Source: Erysipelotrichaceae bacterium
Lineage (GTDB): Bacteria; Bacillota_I; Bacilli_A; Erysipelotrichales; Erysipelotrichaceae
NCBI GenBank assembly: GCA_030526485.1
Contig: JAUNCS010000014.1
Span: forward strand, 1-42,778
Length of the DNA stretch: 42,778 nt
Direction: 5' to 3'
Every line of letters begins with the position of its first letter. Positions within the stretch are counted from its first letter, which is position 1. Positions 8,144 to 16,484 of this stretch are shown in pieces. The notes beneath the pieces were generated by a model. It was not told the DNA's origin. It did not search any database and was given only the letters and a program-made list of their open reading frames with translations. Made by a program: the position numbers and the translations under genes.

Positions 8144-8842
8144 TTAGTCAACGAATTCTCTAACACATCTTCTGTAAGCTTCTACTGGATCAGCAGCCTG
8201 TGTAATAGGACGACCTACTACAATGTAGTCTGAACCAATCTTCTTAGCTTCTTCTGGAGTCATAACTCGCTTCTGATCACCCTTGGCACCATCAGCAAAT
8301 CTAACGCCTGGAGTTACAGTTAAGAAATCATTGCCACATCTTTCATGAACCTTGCTAGATTCAAGAGGTGAACATACAACACCATCAAGGCCTGCTTCCT
8401 TAGCTCTTTGAGCGTAGTGCATAACTACTTCATCAATTGGTTCCTTGATTAACAGGTCAGCTTCCATTGAAGCCTGGTCTGTTGAAGTAAGCTGTGTAAC
8501 CGCAATTAATAGAGGTCTTGTGCCATCGGCTCTAGTTAGACCTTCCTTAGCTGCTTCCATCATAGCTACAGTACCAGCGGCATGTAGGTTACAGATATCA
8601 ACATCAAGATTAGAAAGAACAGCCATAGCCTTCTTTACAGTATTAGGGATATCGTGAAGTTTTAAATCAAGGAAGATTTTATGTCCTCTTCTTTTGATTT
8701 CTCTTACGATAGCTGGTCCTTCAGCATAATAAAGTTCCATACCAATCTTTAAGAAAGGCTTTTCTTCCTTAAAGTTATCAAGAAACTTGAAAGTTTCTTC
8801 AGCGCTGTTAAAATCACATGCAATAATTACGTCTCTACCCAT
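8144..8842 (-). CDS. pyrF: Orotidine 5'-phosphate decarboxylase
   Basis: A 232-residue TIM-barrel enzyme that converts OMP to UMP. The active-site signature is [11 protein letters not shown] (Asp, Lys and Asp of the D-x-K-x-x-D motif, residues about 58-68), and the phosphate-binding VVGRPIT is near the C-terminus. The start has a perfect AGGAGG site. It lies between carB (13 bp gap) and pyrE. Confidence 0.95.
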   Translation of the reverse strand: MGRDVIIACDFNSAEETFKFLDNFKEEKPFLKIGMELYYAEGPAIVREIKRRGHKIFLDLKLHDIPNTVKKAMAVLSNLDVDICNLHAAGTVAMMEAAKEGLTRADGTRPLLIAVTQLTSTDQASMEADLLIKEPIDEVVMHYAQRAKEAGLDGVVCSPLESSKVHERCGNDFLTVTPGVRFADGAKGDQKRVMTPEEAKKIGSDYIVVGRPITQAADPVEAYRRCVREFVD

Positions 8843-8855
8843 TTTTTAAAACCTC

Positions 8856-11800
8856 CTATGAATTGATAGTTGAAATAGTTAGTGTTGTTTCTTCTAAAAC
8901 ATCAAGCAATACCTTAACAGTATCCAGTGATGTAAAGATTGTTGTGTTGTTCTCAGTAGCTAATTGTCTGATCTTAGCTCCATCTGTTTCTGCCGAAGCA
9001 GAAGAAATATCTCTGGTATTGATCACATAAGCGATATGACCCTGTCTGATCGCATCAGGGATTTCATTTGGATCTTCACTGATCTTCTTTAAGATATGTG
9101 TTCTAATACCATTTTCCTTTAAGAACTGAGCAGTACCCTTGGTAGCCTGGATATTGAAACCTAAGTTGTAGAATCTTCTAACCAGTGGAAGAGCCTCTTC
9201 TCTATCTTCCTTAGCTACAGTTACAAAGACTGTACCATAATTCTGAAGATGTGTACCAGCAGCCTGTAAAGCCTTATATAAAGCACGGTTTAACTTGTCA
9301 TCATAACCGATAGCTTCACCAGTAGACTTCATTTCTGGTGACAGATAAGCATCAAGACCCTTGATCTTATTGAAAGAGAAGACAGGAACCTTTACATAGC
9401 TCTTCTTCTTTTCTTCTGGATATAGTTCAAAGATACCCTGTTCTTTTAAAGATTTACCTAAGATTACTTCAGTAGCAATATCCGCTAAAGAGTAACCTGT
9501 TGACTTTGATAAGAATGGAACAGTTCTACTAGAACGTGGATTTACTTCAATTACGAAGACATCTTCATTCTTATCAACAATAAACTGAATGTTATATAAA
9601 CCAACAATGCCGATGCCTAAACCAAGCTTCTTAGCATATTGTAAGATGATTCCCTTTACCTTATTAGAAATAGAGAATGTTGGATAAACGGAAATTGAGT
9701 CACCAGAATGGACACCAGTTCTTTCAACCAGTTCCATGATACCTGGGATAAAGACATCTCTGCCATCACAGATTGCATCAACTTCTACTTCTTTACCAAA
9801 GACATATTTATCAACAAGTACTGGCTTGTCTTCATCGATTTCTACCGCTGTCTTTAAGTAGTGTCTTAGCTGTTCTTCATTAGCGACAATCTGCATTGCA
9901 CGACCACCCAAAACAAATGAAGGTCTAACAAGCACTGGATAGCCAATTTCTGTAGCGGCCTTAACACCATCTTCAATATTGGTAACTGCTTTACCCTTTG
10001 GCTGAGGGATATTTAATTCAGTTAAGACTTTTTCAAATGAATCTCTGTTTTCAGCCTTTTCAATTGCAGCACAATCAGTACCGATAATCTTAACGCCTCT
10101 ATCCATTAATGGCTGAGCCAGGTTGATAGCTGTCTGACCACCTAAAGAAGCGATAACGCCCTCTGGTTTTTCAAAGTCAATGATTGCCATAACATCTTCT
10201 GGTGTTAATGGTTCAAAGTATAACTTGTCACTGGTTGTATAGTCAGTTGAAACAGTTTCTGGATTGTTGTTGATAATGATTGCCTCATAGCCAGATCTCT
10301 TAATAGTCTGAACAGCATGAACTGTAGAGTAGTCAAATTCAACACCCTGGCCGATTCTGATTGGACCAGCACCAAGAACGATAATCTTCTTCTTATCAGT
10401 TAATCTTGAATCATTATTACCAGTATAAGAAGAATATAGATAAGCAATATATTTACCAGTATGTAGAGTATCAACCATTCTGAAGGCTGGTACAATACCG
10501 TTTTCTTTTCTTAAATTGTAAACTTCAAGTTCTTCACAATCCCAAAGAAGAGAAATTTCTTCATCGCCAAAGCCCATGACCTTAGCTTCTTTTAATACTT
10601 CAACATTATTCTTATTAGCCTTTAACTTTTCTTCCATAGCCACAATCTTCTTGAAAGATTCTAAGAATAATTCAGTGATCATTGTTACTTCATGAAGCTT
10701 TTCGATTGATTCGCCTCTTCTTAATAATTCAAAGACGCCATAGACATTGTCATCCTTAAATTCAGCGATATAAGCATAGATTTCTTCGGTAGACATCTTA
10801 TCAAACTTGGCAAGATGCGCATGGCAGACACCAGTTTCTAAAGATCTTACTGACTTTAAGAAGCATTCTTCAAGGTTAGAACCAATACCCATTACTTCGC
10901 CTGTCGCCTTCATTTGTGTACCTAGGGCATTAGGTGCAGAAGTGAACTTATCAAATGGGAAACGTGGGAACTTGGCTACGATGTAGTCCAAGCTTGGTTC
11001 AATAGCAGCTGTACCACCAGCTACTGGAATTTCTTCAAGTGACATACCCATGGCAATCTTAGCTGTTACTCTAGCAATTGGATAACCTGATGCCTTAGAA
11101 GCCAATGCTGAAGATCTTGATACACGTGGATTTACTTCAATCAGGAAGTATTCACTTGAATTAGGATTTAAAGCGAACTGTACATTACAGCCACCTTCAA
11201 TCTTTAATTCACGGATAATCTTGATAGCTGAGTCATTCAGCATCTTCTTATCATGATCATTTAATGAAAGGATTGGAGCAACAACGATTGAGTCACCAGT
11301 ATGAACGCCAACTGGGTCAACGTTTTCCATACCGCAGATAGTAATTGCAGTGTCATTAGAGTCACGCATTACTTCAAATTCGATTTCCTTATAACCCTTA
11401 ACACTCTTTTCAATTAATACCTGATGAACTGGTGAAAGTTTGAAGGCATTGATACCAACTTCAACAAGTTCTTCTTCGCTGTAGGCAAAGCCACCGCCTG
11501 TACCACCTAATGTAAAGGCAGGACGAAGAACTACCGGATAGCCAATTTCCTTGGCAGCTTCCTTAGCTTCTTCTAATGAATAAGTAATCTTACTTGGAAT
11601 TACTGGTTCACCAATGGCTTCACACATTTCTTTAAATAATTCTCTATCTTCTGCTCTTTCAATAGATTCAGAAGAAGTACCAAGAAGCTTAGTACCGCAT
11701 TCCTTTAAGATACCCTTCTTTTCCAGCTGCATAGCCAGGTTTAGACCAGTCTGACCACCGATACCTGGAACAATCGCATCAGGTCTTTCATATCTGATGA

Positions 11801-12029
11801 TCTTAGCAATATATTCAAGAGTTAAAGGTTCCATATAAACCTTATCAGCGATTGAAGTATCAGTCATGATAGTAGCTGGATTTGAGTTACAAAGAATTAC
11901 TTCATAGCCCTCTTCCTTTAGCGCTAAACAAGCCTGGGTACCAGCGTAGTCAAATTCTGCCGCCTGGCCAATGACGATTGGTCCTGAACCAATAATCAGT
12001 ACTTTTTTTACATCCGTTCTCTTTGCCAT
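8856..12029 (-). CDS. carB: Carbamoyl-phosphate synthase large subunit
   Basis: A 1057-residue protein close to the usual full length. Two ATP-grasp halves are present: the first starts KKVLIIGSGPIVIGQAAEFDY and the second repeats the pattern at KKIIVLGAGPIRIGQGVEFDY around residue 545. The C-terminal MGS-like allosteric domain follows from about residue 930. It makes carbamoyl phosphate from bicarbonate, ATP and ammonia supplied by the small subunit CarA. carA is not adjacent, which is unusual for an operon that contains carB, so it must lie elsewhere. The start has an AAAGGAG site, and the gene follows pyrC by 11 bp. Confidence 0.96.
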   Translation of the reverse strand: MAKRTDVKKVLIIGSGPIVIGQAAEFDYAGTQACLALKEEGYEVILCNSNPATIMTDTSIADKVYMEPLTLEYIAKIIRYERPDAIVPGIGGQTGLNLAMQLEKKGILKECGTKLLGTSSESIERAEDRELFKEMCEAIGEPVIPSKITYSLEEAKEAAKEIGYPVVLRPAFTLGGTGGGFAYSEEELVEVGINAFKLSPVHQVLIEKSVKGYKEIEFEVMRDSNDTAITICGMENVDPVGVHTGDSIVVAPILSLNDHDKKMLNDSAIKIIRELKIEGGCNVQFALNPNSSEYFLIEVNPRVSRSSALASKASGYPIARVTAKIAMGMSLEEIPVAGGTAAIEPSLDYIVAKFPRFPFDKFTSAPNALGTQMKATGEVMGIGSNLEECFLKSVRSLETGVCHAHLAKFDKMSTEEIYAYIAEFKDDNVYGVFELLRRGESIEKLHEVTMITELFLESFKKIVAMEEKLKANKNNVEVLKEAKVMGFGDEEISLLWDCEELEVYNLRKENGIVPAFRMVDTLHTGKYIAYLYSSYTGNNDSRLTDKKKIIVLGAGPIRIGQGVEFDYSTVHAVQTIKRSGYEAIIINNNPETVSTDYTTSDKLYFEPLTPEDVMAIIDFEKPEGVIASLGGQTAINLAQPLMDRGVKIIGTDCAAIEKAENRDSFEKVLTELNIPQPKGKAVTNIEDGVKAATEIGYPVLVRPSFVLGGRAMQIVANEEQLRHYLKTAVEIDEDKPVLVDKYVFGKEVEVDAICDGRDVFIPGIMELVERTGVHSGDSISVYPTFSISNKVKGIILQYAKKLGLGIGIVGLYNIQFIVDKNEDVFVIEVNPRSSRTVPFLSKSTGYSLADIATEVILGKSLKEQGIFELYPEEKKKSYVKVPVFSFNKIKGLDAYLSPEMKSTGEAIGYDDKLNRALYKALQAAGTHLQNYGTVFVTVAKEDREEALPLVRRFYNLGFNIQATKGTAQFLKENGIRTHILKKISEDPNEIPDAIRQGHIAYVINTRDISSASAETDGAKIRQLATENNTTIFTSLDTVKVLLDVLEETTLTISTINS

Positions 12030-12040
12030 AATTTTCTCCT

Positions 12041-13231
12041 TTAAATATTTTCACTCTTATAAGCAATCTTGCCATTACTTACAGTTAATAAACATTTTCC
12101 ATATACTTCCATTCCCTCAAAAGGCATATTCACACCCATTGAAAGGAAGTCTTTACTGTCTATTTTGTATACCTCATTTAAATCAAAGACAGTGAACTCT
12201 CCTTCCTTAAAAGGAATGCCAAATCTCTTTCTTGGATTAATCGCCATCAGTTCAATTAATTTATCTAAACTGATGATTTCTGTTTTAACCAGGTTTGTAT
12301 ATAGTAATGGGAAAGCAGTTTCCAAACCAACAATTCCCATATTTGATTTTTCTAAGCCCTTAGACTTTTCTTCCAGACTGTGAGGGGCATGGTCAGTCGC
12401 AATCATATCGATTGTTCCATCTTTAAGTCCTTCAATTAAGGCCAGTCTGTCTTCTTCGGATCTGATAGGAGGATTCATCTTATAGAAACCATCTTCCTTT
12501 AAATCCATATCATTCATAATCAGGTAGTGCGGACCTACTTCACAAGTCACATCAGCACCCAGTTTTTTATATTTTCTGATAATATCTACAGTTTCCTTAC
12601 AAGAAATATGACAGACATGAAACTTACAGCCTGTTTCAAGAGACAGTTTGCAATCTCTTTCCACTTCTACCCATTCTGAAGCTGAAGAGATACCTTTGTG
12701 ATTGTGTAATCTCGCATATTCACCATCATGGATATAACCGCCATGAAGTAAGTCATTTACTTCACAATGCGCCACAATCATCTTATTTAAGGATTTAGCC
12801 TTAATCATGGCCTTCCTCATCATTTCTTCATCCTGTACACCCTTGCCATCATCGGTAAAGGCAATAGCTTTTTCCATCTCTTCCATCTTAGAAAGTTCTT
12901 CGCCCTGCTGTTTTACAGTGATGGAACCATATGGATAGACATCAATGACTGCATCCTTATCAATAATGTCGGTCTGTACCTTTAGATTTTCATAAGAATC
13001 AGGTACTGGATTTAGATTTGGCATTGTGCATACTGCAGTATAACCACCATGGGCAGCTGCCATAGAACCTGTTTTTATAGTCTCTTTATAAGAAAAACCC
13101 GGCTCACGAAAATGCACATGCACATCAGTAAAACCGGGAAATATAAAATATTTATTATCTAATAAAGACAAATCAACAGGAGAGTTATTAATATAGTTGA
13201 TTTCATTTAGTTTGAATACGTTTGGACCCAT
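12041..13231 (-). CDS. pyrC: Dihydroorotase
   Basis: A 396-residue amidohydrolase of the bacterial class I (PyrC of Gram-positive type). The metal motif DVHVHFREPG occurs near residue 60, further metal ligands follow in HCEVND and HISCKE, and the catalytic-Asp motif is ATDHAPH. It cyclises carbamoyl aspartate to dihydroorotate. I chose the ATG at 13231, which has an AAAGGAG site 8 bases upstream. The frame stays open to 13378, but that extension has no homology-like features and covers the promoter and leader. It is the first gene of the operon. Confidence 0.93.
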   Translation of the reverse strand: MGPNVFKLNEINYINNSPVDLSLLDNKYFIFPGFTDVHVHFREPGFSYKETIKTGSMAAAHGGYTAVCTMPNLNPVPDSYENLKVQTDIIDKDAVIDVYPYGSITVKQQGEELSKMEEMEKAIAFTDDGKGVQDEEMMRKAMIKAKSLNKMIVAHCEVNDLLHGGYIHDGEYARLHNHKGISSASEWVEVERDCKLSLETGCKFHVCHISCKETVDIIRKYKKLGADVTCEVGPHYLIMNDMDLKEDGFYKMNPPIRSEEDRLALIEGLKDGTIDMIATDHAPHSLEEKSKGLEKSNMGIVGLETAFPLLYTNLVKTEIISLDKLIELMAINPRKRFGIPFKEGEFTVFDLNEVYKIDSKDFLSMGVNMPFEGMEVYGKCLLTVSNGKIAYKSENI

Positions 13232-13363
13232 ACTATTTCTCCTTTTGTCTACAATAAGGCCGCAAGAAAAAGAAACATAATCATCCGTTTTCATCATCTT
13301 GCCGGCATCTCGTACCGTCTTAAAGACCACTAATATTCTATAATACTCAAGCACCATTTTCAA
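13232..13363 (-). promoter_or_regulatory. pyr operon promoter and structured leader
   Basis: On the minus strand TTGAAA (13358-13363) and TAGAAT (13335-13340) are 17 bp apart, giving a transcript start near 13328 and a leader of about 98 bases before pyrC. In the leader, GCCGGCAAGA (13306-13297) can pair with TCTTGCGGC (13267-13259) with one bulged G, ahead of the ribosome site. There is no U-run, so it is not a simple attenuator. It could be a PyrR-type or other translational control element, but I cannot match a known motif firmly. Confidence 0.5.
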
Positions 13364-13759
13364 TGAACAGAAGTGCAAAAAAATACTTTCTAAAAATATC
13401 TTATTTAAACATCGAAATCTTAGTGTAGAATTAGACAGGTATGTTTTTTGGAAGAGACATTTCTTGAATAAAAAGTCTCTTCTGATACAGAATACTCATT
13501 TGCCCTTATTAACAAGAAATTTAACTTTTGTTTTGATGAACTTTTTATCTTTCTTGGTCCAGAAGTACTTAAAAGACGATGAATAAAGGACTAAAAAAGA
13601 TGTAAATATTTACAGAAAAACCATTCATTCAAATGTAAGAAATTTTCACGATTTTTTTCGTGCAAAAAAATAGTTGAAAGTTCAATCATATGGTAATATA
13701 AACTTACTTCGAGGAAAAAATTTAATAAAAATTCATATATAAAAGAAAAGGAGTTGGCT
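13364..13759 (+). promoter_or_regulatory. Intergenic region with nrdD promoter, palindrome and hairpins
   Basis: This gap between divergent pyrC and nrdD holds no credible gene. The nrdD promoter is TTGAAA (13674-13679), a 17-bp spacer and TATAAA (13697-13702), giving a leader of about 50 bases with an AAGGAG site at 13748-13752. About 70 bp upstream of the -35 is a perfect palindrome, TGTAAATATTTACA (13601-13614). Two hairpins are seen: GAAGAGAC with GTCTCTTC (13451-13482), and CACGA with TCGTG (13647-13662). No recognisable NrdR box is present. Confidence 0.6.
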
Positions 13760-15913
13760 ATGAAAGTTATTAAAAGAGACGGCACGATTGTCGATTATGA
13801 AGAGCAAAAAATCATAAACGCCATCTGGAAAGCTAATAATGAAGTAGATGAAAATGAACGTCTATCTTTATCACAAATCCATGACATCGTTAAATATATC
13901 GAAGGCATGGGCAAGGAAAGAATGCTTGTTGAAGACATCCAGGATATCGTAGAAACACGTATCATGGCTGAAAGAAAATATGTTTTAGCTAAGAAATATA
14001 TTAAATATCGTTATACAAGAGAATTAGTCAGAAAATCTAATACTACCGATATGACTATTAAAGAGTTAATCGATGGTACTTCAGATTACTGGAATACAGA
14101 AAATTCTAATAAGAATGCCAGAATCGTAACTACTCAGCGTGACTATATCGCTGGTATTACTTCTACTGATATCACCAGAAGATTCTTACTTCCAAAGGAT
14201 ATCGTTGAAGCTCACGATAAGGGTATTATTCACTTCCATGATGCTGACTATTTTGCACAGAACGCTTTACATAACTGTGACTTAATTGATCTGGAAGATA
14301 TGTTACAGAATGGCACAATGATCAATGGTGTCATGATTGAAAAACCACATCGTTTCTTAACCGCAGTGACTATCGCTACACAGATTATTACTGCTGTATC
14401 TTCTTCTCAATATGGTGGCTGTACTATCACAATGACACATCTGGCACCATTTGTTAGAGAATCATACAACAGACATGTACAGAAGTATCAGGAAAGAAAC
14501 TTAAGCCCAGAACAGGTTGAAAAGTTTGCGATGGAAGATACAAGAAAAGAAATCTGTGATGGTGTACAGACTTTCCAGTACCAGGTTAATTCAATGACTA
14601 CTACCAATGGTCAGGCTCCATTCCTGTCAGTAAATCTATACTTAGGTGAAACTGATGAATACAAGGAAGAATTAGCCATGATCATCGAAGAAGTATTAAG
14701 ACAGAGAATCCAGGGTATGAAGAATGAAAAAGGTGTTTATATCACACCTGCCTTCCCTAAGCTTCTATATGTCTTAGAAGAAGACAATATCCATCCAGAT
14801 TCTAAATACTTCTACTTAACAGAACTGGCTGCCAAGTGTACAGCTAAGAGACTGGTTCCTGACTACATCTCAGAAAAAGTAATGAAACAGTTAAAGGTTG
14901 ATAAGAATGGTGAAGGTCATTGCTATCCATGCATGGGCTGTCGTTCATTCTTAACTCCATATCTTGATAAAGATGGCAAGCCTAAATACTATGGCCGTTT
15001 CAACCAGGGTGTTGTAACAATTAACTTAGTAGATATCGCTTTATCTTCTCATAAGGACTTAAATGAATTCTGGCGCATCTTTGATGAAAGACTGGAATTA
15101 TGTCATAGAGCTCTTCAGGAAAGACATAAGCGTTTAGCTAATATCACTTCTGATGCTGCACCTATCTTATGGCAGAATGGCGCATTAGCTAGACTTAAGA
15201 AAGGTGAACCAGTTAAGGAATTACTATTAAATGGTTACTCTACTATTTCATTAGGTTATGCAGGTTTATATGAATGTGTTAAATACATGACTGGTAAATC
15301 TCATACTGATGAAGCAGAGGGTGAAGCATTTGGCTTAAGTGTAATGCAGAAAATGAATGACAAGTGTAATGAATGGAAACAGGCAGAACACATGGATTAT
15401 TCAGTATATGGTACACCAATTGAATCAACTACTTATAAGTTCGCTAAGGCTTTAAAAGCTCGCTTTGGTGAAATCGAAGGTATTACTGATAGAGACTACA
15501 TCACTAACTCATATCATGTACCAGTATTTGAAGAAATTGACGCGTTTGAAAAACTGCGCATTGAAGCTAAGTTCCAGAGATTATCTCCTGGTGGTGCTAT
15601 CTCTTATGTAGAAACACCTAACTTAAATAACAATATTGAAGCTATTTTACAGGTTATCACTTTCATCTATGACAACATCATGTATGCTGAATTAAATACT
15701 AAGTCAGACTATTGCCAGGAATGTGGCTATGATGGTGAAATCTTATTAGATGACAATGCTGAATGGTATTGCCCTAACTGTGGTAACAGAGATCATACAA
15801 AACTAAATGTAGCTAGAAGAACTTGTGGCTATATTGGCACAAACTTCTGGAACAAGGGAAGAACAATGGAAATCAAGGACCGTGTTCTTCATATCGATAA
15901 TAAAGATGCATAA
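13760..15913 (+). CDS. nrdD: Anaerobic (class III) ribonucleoside-triphosphate reductase
   Basis: A 717-residue enzyme that reduces ribonucleoside triphosphates to deoxy forms without oxygen. Residues 1-90 form an ATP-cone domain (MKVIKRDGTIVDY start), followed by the glycyl-radical barrel. The C-terminus has a zinc site with two CxxC pairs (CQECG and CPNCG) and the glycyl-radical motif RRTCGYIG at 686-693. The ATG at 13760 has an AAGGAG site 6 bases upstream; the TTG at 13754 does not. The gene is followed by its activating enzyme, which must install the radical. Confidence 0.96.
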   Translation: MKVIKRDGTIVDYEEQKIINAIWKANNEVDENERLSLSQIHDIVKYIEGMGKERMLVEDIQDIVETRIMAERKYVLAKKYIKYRYTRELVRKSNTTDMTIKELIDGTSDYWNTENSNKNARIVTTQRDYIAGITSTDITRRFLLPKDIVEAHDKGIIHFHDADYFAQNALHNCDLIDLEDMLQNGTMINGVMIEKPHRFLTAVTIATQIITAVSSSQYGGCTITMTHLAPFVRESYNRHVQKYQERNLSPEQVEKFAMEDTRKEICDGVQTFQYQVNSMTTTNGQAPFLSVNLYLGETDEYKEELAMIIEEVLRQRIQGMKNEKGVYITPAFPKLLYVLEEDNIHPDSKYFYLTELAAKCTAKRLVPDYISEKVMKQLKVDKNGEGHCYPCMGCRSFLTPYLDKDGKPKYYGRFNQGVVTINLVDIALSSHKDLNEFWRIFDERLELCHRALQERHKRLANITSDAAPILWQNGALARLKKGEPVKELLLNGYSTISLGYAGLYECVKYMTGKSHTDEAEGEAFGLSVMQKMNDKCNEWKQAEHMDYSVYGTPIESTTYKFAKALKARFGEIEGITDRDYITNSYHVPVFEEIDAFEKLRIEAKFQRLSPGGAISYVETPNLNNNIEAILQVITFIYDNIMYAELNTKSDYCQECGYDGEILLDDNAEWYCPNCGNRDHTKLNVARRTCGYIGTNFWNKGRTMEIKDRVLHIDNKDA

Positions 15914-15935
15914 AACCGGACAATAGTCTGGTTTT
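15912..15935 (+). terminator. Weak hairpin between nrdD and nrdG
   Basis: AAAACCGGAC (15912-15921) pairs with GTCTGGTTTT (15926-15935) around a 4-base loop, with one G-T pair. It is followed by only a short T-rich stretch. It probably lowers nrdG expression relative to nrdD or protects the nrdD message, and does not end transcription fully. Confidence 0.6.
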
Positions 15936-15953
15936 ATATTAGAGGGGGAAGAT

Positions 15954-16442
15954 ATGCGCTACTCAGCAATTAGAAAAATGGACGTCGCCAACGGCAAAGG
16001 AATCAGAGTATCCATCTTTGTACAGGGTTGTGAGTTTCACTGCAAGAACTGTTTTAACTCTGATACCTGGTCATTTTCCGGTGGTAAAGAATTTAATGAT
16101 GACATCATAAATGAAGTTCTTGAACTTGGAAGCAAGGACTATATTGCTGGTTTATCAATTCTGGGTGGTGAGCCTCTGCATCCCACAAATATTAATGGCG
16201 TTACTCTTTTGGCTAAAAAATGGAAAGAAAAGTATCCTGAAAAAAATATCTGGCTATGGACTGGTTTCTTATTTGAAGATAAAAAGAATGAAGAAATCAT
16301 GCAGTATCTGGATGTTCTGGTCGATGGTCAATATGTTGATGAACTACATGACTTTAGACTAAAGTGGAAGGGTTCAGCTAACCAAAGAGTAATCGATGTT
16401 AAGGAAACTCTTCTAAAGAACGAAATTATAATCACCGAATAA
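15954..16442 (+). CDS. nrdG: Anaerobic ribonucleotide reductase activating protein
   Basis: A 162-residue radical-SAM enzyme. The cluster motif C26-x3-C30-x2-C33 (CEFHCKNC) binds the [4Fe-4S] that cleaves S-adenosylmethionine and generates the glycyl radical on NrdD. LSILGGEPLHP is the usual GGEP SAM-binding segment. The start has an AGAGGGGGA ribosome site. It lies 40 bp after nrdD. Confidence 0.95.
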   Translation: MRYSAIRKMDVANGKGIRVSIFVQGCEFHCKNCFNSDTWSFSGGKEFNDDIINEVLELGSKDYIAGLSILGGEPLHPTNINGVTLLAKKWKEKYPEKNIWLWTGFLFEDKKNEEIMQYLDVLVDGQYVDELHDFRLKWKGSANQRVIDVKETLLKNEIIITE

Positions 16443-16467
16443 GAGCGACAAGCTCTTTTTCTTTTTG
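16441..16467 (+). terminator. Rho-independent terminator of nrdDG
   Basis: A short stem AAGAGC / GCTCTT with loop GACAA, followed by a long T-rich tract (16456-16466). Confidence 0.8.
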
Positions 16468-16484
16468 TTACCATAAAGGTGTAA

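Noticed and set aside
13232-13378. N-terminal extension of PyrC to 13378
   Set aside because: It would read through the promoter and leader, lacks a ribosome site and resembles no dihydroorotase N-terminus. The ATG at 13231 has a good AAAGGAG site.
13451-13482. Hairpin GAAGAGAC / GTCTCTTC as a terminator
   Set aside because: No T-run follows on either strand, and no gene upstream would need it.
13591-13785. Antisense open frame across the nrdD start
   Set aside because: It overlaps the nrdD promoter and first codons, is low in complexity and has no ribosome site. A shadow.
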